From the NCBI GenBank assembly GCA_002007465.1, contig LNAC01000018.1:1871374-1935373 (forward strand): a stretch of DNA of 64,000 bases, written 5' to 3'. Of this stretch, positions 59,102 through 64,000 are shown in pieces; position 1 is the first letter of the stretch; every line of letters begins with the position of its first letter. Both the position numbers and the translations under genes were made by a program. This DNA comes from Ailurus styani (taxonomy: Eukaryota > Chordata > Mammalia > Carnivora > Ailuridae). The notes beneath the pieces are model-generated. The model worked only from the letters and a program-made list of their open reading frames with translations, did no database searches and had not been told where the DNA came from.

Positions 59102-60244
59102 TCACCGTGGCTGTTGTCGCCGGGGGTGGGGGGGGGTGCAGAGTCTTGCGCCATCGCCCCGACGGCCCCGGACGTGGAGGCCGCAGGGGAAGCCGGCTCC
59201 GGGGACCCCCGGTTGCGCCCTGGGCCCCGAGGGGGGTTCCCTCCCTGCGACAACGGCCTGAGGCTCTGCTGGAGCATCGCGGCGGCGGTCGCTCTGGGAG
59301 GGCGACGATCCTCCCTGCAAGTGCTGCCCCCACCCCCCGTCGCGCTCCCTGTCTCCCCCGCCCCTCCGCTCGCCAGTGTGTCGCCCTTCCTCCCGCTGGC
59401 GTTTTAGACGTAGTTACATGTGGCCCTGAAGACGTATCGGTCGCCCCGGTGTCGGCTCCTTCGGAGGAACTGATAGGAGGGTCGGGGGAGAAATTAAACA
59501 GGAGGCGTCTTTTTCGGGAGGGGGGCGCGCGCGCGACTCTGGCGGCCCTGACTGGAGCCGAGGACAGCAGCCGCTTACCCGGGAGGGACGAGTCGTCGGC
59601 GTGTTGGGGAAACGCCCTCCGGGGCTGGGCTCTCCGGGAAGGTAGGTCGCGCTCCGGGTTTCAGGTGGGTGTTGCAGCGCCCTGCAGTCCGCTAGGGGAG
59701 CCCCCTCCCCCCTCCCCCCTCCGTCTTCCTCTGCCCCGTCTCCCTTTTATTTTTTGCCTTGGGGAAGGCAGTTTGCGGTAGTAAACGTAGCCCAAAACTG
59801 AAAAGAGAAGAGAATAAGGTTTGGTTTTTAAAAAAGTAAGTGATGTCTTTCTGCCGACCGCCTTTCTGCGTCACGTCTCTGGCTTCTCTCCGGGACTTTT
59901 TAAAAAGCCGATGGCAGTGCTGGTTAAGCACCTCACTGGTTCAAGTCTGGTGTCCGCCTGAGACTAGTTTTGATGGCAGTGCCTGGCAAAGGCTGCCCAG
60001 GAAGCCAGGTTTTAACTTTGACCTTTGGAATACGTCGCATGATGTTTTCCAGACTGCCTGCCTGCCTGCCTGCCTAATTGGGTTCATGTAGCCTGATATT
60101 AACTCCAGTTTATGCAAGCCAATCCAGGATCCACAGGCAGAAAACTGAGCTCCAGCTCGGCATGGTCATGGTCGGTTATGTTTTGTTAATGGATTGCTGT
60201 TGCTGGTGGTTTTGAGTCCGGGGCCTCCATGGTAAAGCTGGGTT

Positions 60245-60375
60245 TTGGAGCTCCCAAGGACCTGAGTTGGAATTCTAACTACTACGAAGAAGTAGGATAA
60301 GTTCACCTCCCTCCTCTTTGAACTTTATTTTCCTCACCTGTAAAAGGGGAATGGTGATCTGGTTTAATGAGTAAG
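60245..60375 (+). mobile_element. MIR fragment in intron 1
   Basis: GACCTGAGTTGGAATTCTAAC...TTTGAACTTTATTTTCCTCACCTGTAAAAGGGG matches the MIR core. Confidence 0.7.
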
Positions 60376-60504
60376 TGACAAAAGTGACTCGATCTGGCCC
60401 TCAGGTGCTCAGTATGTGATAGTGTTACTGGAGAGAGAACTGGGGTGCCATAAGGCACAACTTTGAGCTTCTCTCTGGTTCTGGACAGCAACAACAACAA
60501 TAAT

Positions 60505-60690
60505 AGTGGATGCTCACACAGCCCCACCCTGTGCCTGGCACAGTTGTAAGTGGATTAGACAGATCAATCAATCTAGTCTGTGCACCAGCACTGTGAGGTA
60601 GCTACTGTTATTCTCCTCATATTACACACAGGGAAACTGAGGCACAGAGAACTTACCACAGCCAGTCTGCATACTCAGTCTCTTAGTTTC
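60505..60690 (-). mobile_element. MIR fragment in intron 1
   Basis: Antisense MIR: CCCTGTGCCTGGCACAGTTG, CACTGTGAGGTAGCTACTGTTATT and GGGAAACTGAGGCACAGAGAAC. Confidence 0.8.
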
Positions 60691-61304
60691 TGTTCCCTGT
60701 CCTGTGAAGCACGCTTTTTTGTCAGACACTGAGGGGAAGAGCTTTTTCTTCTCTGCCTTTAAAACAGTGCCACCTTATGAGAGATTGAGTTTCCTGTCAT
60801 TGAAGGTACCAACATGAACCTGGGATGGCCTCCTGGTTAAAGATCCTGAGGTGGATGGATGGTCAGGACCAGGGGCTCTGATACAGGGGAAGCCGTACAC
60901 TTTCTGAGTTTGGTTTAGAACATCTCATCTGTTTAGGCTGAAATAAGTCTGTCCCTTTAGGTGTTGGGGGATACATTTTGGATAATGAGAAGACTCTTCA
61001 GCAGTAGTTTGTACGGGATTTTGCATGTAGTGCATTTTCCATTTTTATTTGTTATTCTCCACAGCCAGAAAACTGAAGAGAATTGGCATGGCTTCTGTAC
61101 CTAAGATGTAGTATACTAATAACAGCTCACAGATCATCTCCTTTAATTTTCCTTAACAACTCATTAGGGGTCGGCAGAACCCTGTAACATACTCTTTGTT
61201 TCGAGGGTGGTCACAGTAGGCAACAGAGTTCAGTTCTTATCCCACCGTTAAGCCAGGGGCCCCTTTAGTTGGACAGTAGGGACTTTGAGAGTTGTATAGT
61301 CCAT

Positions 61305-61405
61305 TAGGTCCCAAACATGGCTCCTCATCAGAATCACCAGGGAAGCATGTAAAATGCAGATCCCACAAGGGTGGTCAGATTCAGGGGGAGCTGCTTGTTT
61401 CTGTA
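61305..61405 (+). mobile_element. MER5-like hAT fragment
   Basis: CATGGCTCCTCATCAGAATCACCAGGGAAGCATG...AAATGCAGATCCC resembles the left part of MER5-type elements. Confidence 0.5.
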
Positions 61406-63459
61406 TCATGAGCTAAGAATAATCTGTACATAGAAACATTGCACTCAATTTGATGTGGAACACTCAACTTTGAGTCTCAGTTAAGTGAAATGTTTTCCCC
61501 CCCAAAAGAATTCCACTTGTCTTGTTAGGTAGTTATAACCCTTCCCCTCACCAAATTGTATTCATTATAGATCTTGAATTTTGTCAATAAAAGAATTGTG
61601 GAAATTCATTATAAAAGTTCCTGTGTAGTATTGTTAGTTTTGTCTCTGAAGTTTATTGTCTGACCTTTTACAGAGAAAGCTTGGTGATCCTTGTTTGTGG
61701 GGTGGTGGGATCAGGATCTGGGGTTTTTTGGGGGGGGTGTTTGGTATGGTGTTTTTTGTTGTTTTTTTTTAATTTTTAAATTTTTTTTTTATAAAACATG
61801 TGGCAAGCCATTCATTTGGGTGGTGCTTTAGGAGCCTTTCCAAGTTCTTTTTTGTGTGCCCTTTAACTAGTTGATGCCTAATGGAAATCAGCCTTGTTAC
61901 CAGTTTAGAATTTAGCGCCTCTTCTATCTAGAAGTTCTTCTGTGTAACCAGCTAAAATTCCTCAGCTTGCATACTTGGAGTATATCAAAAGGTTTTTGCA
62001 CATCTTGTAGTTAAATGGTCACTCTTAAATTTCACATGTCTTCTCGGGGCTTTGGGGACTGCAGAAGGTGCAGCAGCTGTGTTCTCCATGGCTGACATCA
62101 GACCCTGAGAACAATCACTGAAAGCCACAGATAATCCTGCAATCTCTGGTTCTGCCCTGCTGCTCTCCCACCATGCATGTTTCCTGGGGAACATACCATC
62201 AACAAAGTGGCTTTGAGTTTCAGAGCCCTTCTTTCTACCTCTAGCCTCTGGTGCTTGAGCTAATGAGCAGAGGGAATAGAAATAAGATTGGCCAGACCAG
62301 GGGGAAGAGGAGGTAAATCCAAGGGGAAGAATCCCAGTTCCCATAAATTTGGCCTGTACTTTAAGAACAGCAGGCCGCAGACCCAGTTCCCTGTCTTGGC
62401 TGTGCTCGCACCCCCACCCAGCCTTTCAAGGTGACTTCTAGACTTCACAGTCCTTTGTGTTTGTAATACAGGCACCTACCTGAGCTTTGGGGACTGGTCA
62501 TCCTAGAGCTTCAGTCCAAATTAATGATACCACATTGAAATAAAACTTGGGGCTGTGGGTGACCCTTTATGGGTATTATATATAGGATACTCAGACGCCT
62601 CACCACTGTACCTGCCCTGTCTACCTTGGTGTAGTCACTTAGGAAAGGAGTGCAGAGCTTGTTGCTGAGTGGTGATGAGCCCTGGTCGAATGAACTTGGC
62701 CCAGTTGTTTGGCCTGAATTATGGCATGAAGAGGAGGCTCTTTACTCTGGTGTCCAGAGGGGGCCACTCCCTTCCAGATGGGTGCTACCGTGCCTCTCCA
62801 CCCCATCTTGACCTGCCCACCGCCTGCTTTTGCTAGTTGTCTGGTCTCCCAGGAAGTACACACAGTCAGTCCCCCAACACCACTACCTCCTTCCCACAAA
62901 TACAGAGAAACAGAGACCTGACTTGGAATCTTGTAATCTTACGTTACACTGAAATACAATTGTACAAATGATAAATACCCAACAATGATGTTTTCATTAA
63001 AGAGATGGAGTCTGGCAGGGATGGAGAATTGCGAAGGCATCTGTTATTCAGAACTTGTCATTTAATAAAATTTGCTGAAGCAAGATGAGCAAAGCACCCA
63101 TGGCCCTGGGCCACCTGCCGGGACATGGAAACAGCCTCCTCCTATAGAACCAGTTGTCCTGATGATATTTGTCAATACAAAATCTGTAAACAAGATAAAA
63201 TATCTTTGTTCTGCCACACCAAGCCCTATCTTGTGCCCACTGAGCCACACCCTGCAACCCCATGTTTCCACAGATTTATTTTGTTTTAGGCCCACAGCTG
63301 CCCTGGTGCGCTCATCTGTCTTCTTTACCAGAACTTGCTCTAGGCAGCAGATCTAAAAGATCAGCTTACTTATTACTCCACTATCACTTACCCTAATATG
63401 GATTAAAGTCAAGGCTGTCTTTCCCAGAAATGTTTGTGTTTGGAGATTCCGGTTTGGGG

Positions 63460-63600
63460 AGGAAATTAGCAGAGGACTATTAGAGACTTGTGTGCTCTTC
63501 TCAGTTTTGCTGTTAACTAATTTGGACAAGCTGCTGGCTTCTTCGGACCTCTGTTGCCTCTGCTCTAAAATGGGAATATTGAGTTAGGTTGGTGGCTTTC
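63460..63600 (+). mobile_element. MIR-like fragment
   Basis: GTTAACTAATTTGGACAAGCTGCTGGCTTCTTCGGACCTCTGTTGCCTCTGCTCTAAAATGGG follows the MIR 3' core order. Confidence 0.55.
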
Positions 63601-64000
63601 AAACTTTCTGATCCTAACATAAAAATATGTTTCACACCGCCACCCGGTGTGTATATACTTACAGGTTACACAAAACAATGACAAGATGCTTCCTCACTCC
63701 ATGGAAAACATTTCTGTTCATTTAAAAAAAAAAAAGTATACTGGCTTTGACCCACAAATTGATCACATAGCTTGTGATTATTTGAGAGGCATTAAAAGAT
63801 GAATATTAAGCTTCCTTCACACTCAAACATCTTGTGGTTTGATCTGGGAGAAAGAGAGAAGGCCGTTTGTAGCTTTGTGAAATCCCTCCACGTAAGGTCA
63901 GTAGTGATTTTTCCTGCGTTTAAGCCAGCTCGTCCCTGGGTCCCCATGTTCTCAAACGGCACCCCTTTGGTTTTGTTCTAGCTCTTTCCCACCCCAAACC

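Larger units (their letters stand above)
55380..59700. promoter_or_regulatory. CpG island spanning ANP32A promoter, exon 1 and proximal intron 1
   Basis: CpG dinucleotides and GC content rise sharply after about 55380 and fall off near 59.7 kb, apart from the N gap. The island covers about 0.8 kb of upstream DNA, exon 1 and over 3 kb of intron. Many long ORFs are open here on both strands only because stop codons are rare in GC-rich DNA. Their products (poly-Pro/Arg/Gly) match no protein I recognise, so none is called as a gene. Confidence 0.85.
56390..64000 (+). other. ANP32A: ANP32A intron 1 (5' part)
   Basis: The intron starts at GTGAGC and runs past the window end, in keeping with the long first intron of mammalian ANP32A. 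Its first 3.3 kb is CpG island, with G-rich runs (for example 58104-58140) and a pyrimidine tract (about 57108-57180). After about 59.8 kb it is ordinary sequence with a few MIR and MER5-like fragments and no CAN-SINE. No other exon was recognised. Confidence 0.8.

Noticed and set aside
58849..59781. 310-aa + strand frame
   Set aside because: Open only because the N gap is translated as X and the DNA is GC-rich; no recognisable domain.

Overview
This is a window of a carnivoran mammal genome, most likely an arctoid caniform and probably a mustelid. It is crowded with tRNA-Lys-derived CAN-SINEs whose heads read GGGCGCCTGGGTGGCTCAG, often followed by TGGGTTAAAGCC. The young dog-type and cat-type SINE subfamilies are absent. 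The 3' tail of the L1 at 655-1307 is also carnivoran. No bacterial-style genes, operons or CRISPR arrays are present, and nearly all long open frames are repeats, simple-sequence DNA or chance ORFs in GC-rich DNA.

Only one protein-coding gene is supported: the first coding exon of ANP32A, on the + strand at 56336-56389. It encodes MDMDKRIHLELRNRTPSD and ends exactly at a GTGAGC splice donor. The exon lies in a CpG island of about 4 kb (about 55.38-59.7 kb), just downstream of three inverted CCAAT boxes spaced exactly 31 bp apart. The rest of the window (56390-64000) is the start of a long intron 1. It holds a 141-base assembly gap (58862-59002) flanked by two YY1-type motifs.

The 55 kb to the left is intergenic or distal upstream DNA. 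In human the ANP32A upstream side faces SPESP1/NOX5 at a distance of over 100 kb, and none of their exons was recognised here. It is layered with mobile elements: about 37 CAN-SINE copies; many old L1M fragments in both orientations, including L1 5'-UTR blocks at 1-640 and 10570-12840 and L1 3'-UTR blocks near 26-28 kb and 38.5-42.1 kb; a HAL1-like element; a decayed ERVL provirus interior (about 16.25-18.96 kb); two MaLR LTRs; two Tigger1 DNA-transposon remnants; a hAT-type non-autonomous element; MIR/L2 fragments; and a retroposed U6 snRNA pseudogene (34120-34215) in a nested stack of insertions.

Two spots stand out. First, 35638-36111 and 36113-36585 are near-identical copies separated by a single N, almost certainly two overlapping contig ends that were not merged. 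Second, the right-hand copy leads into a small GC-rich promoter-like island (about 36.42-36.87 kb) with a ZNF143/SBF-type motif, a palindromic CCAAT element and a plausible splice donor. This may be the start of an unannotated, probably non-coding, transcript about 20 kb upstream of ANP32A. From the last SINE (ending 53806) to the window end I see no CAN-SINE, which fits a constrained promoter/intron-1 region. I found no evidence of a new multi-gene biological system.
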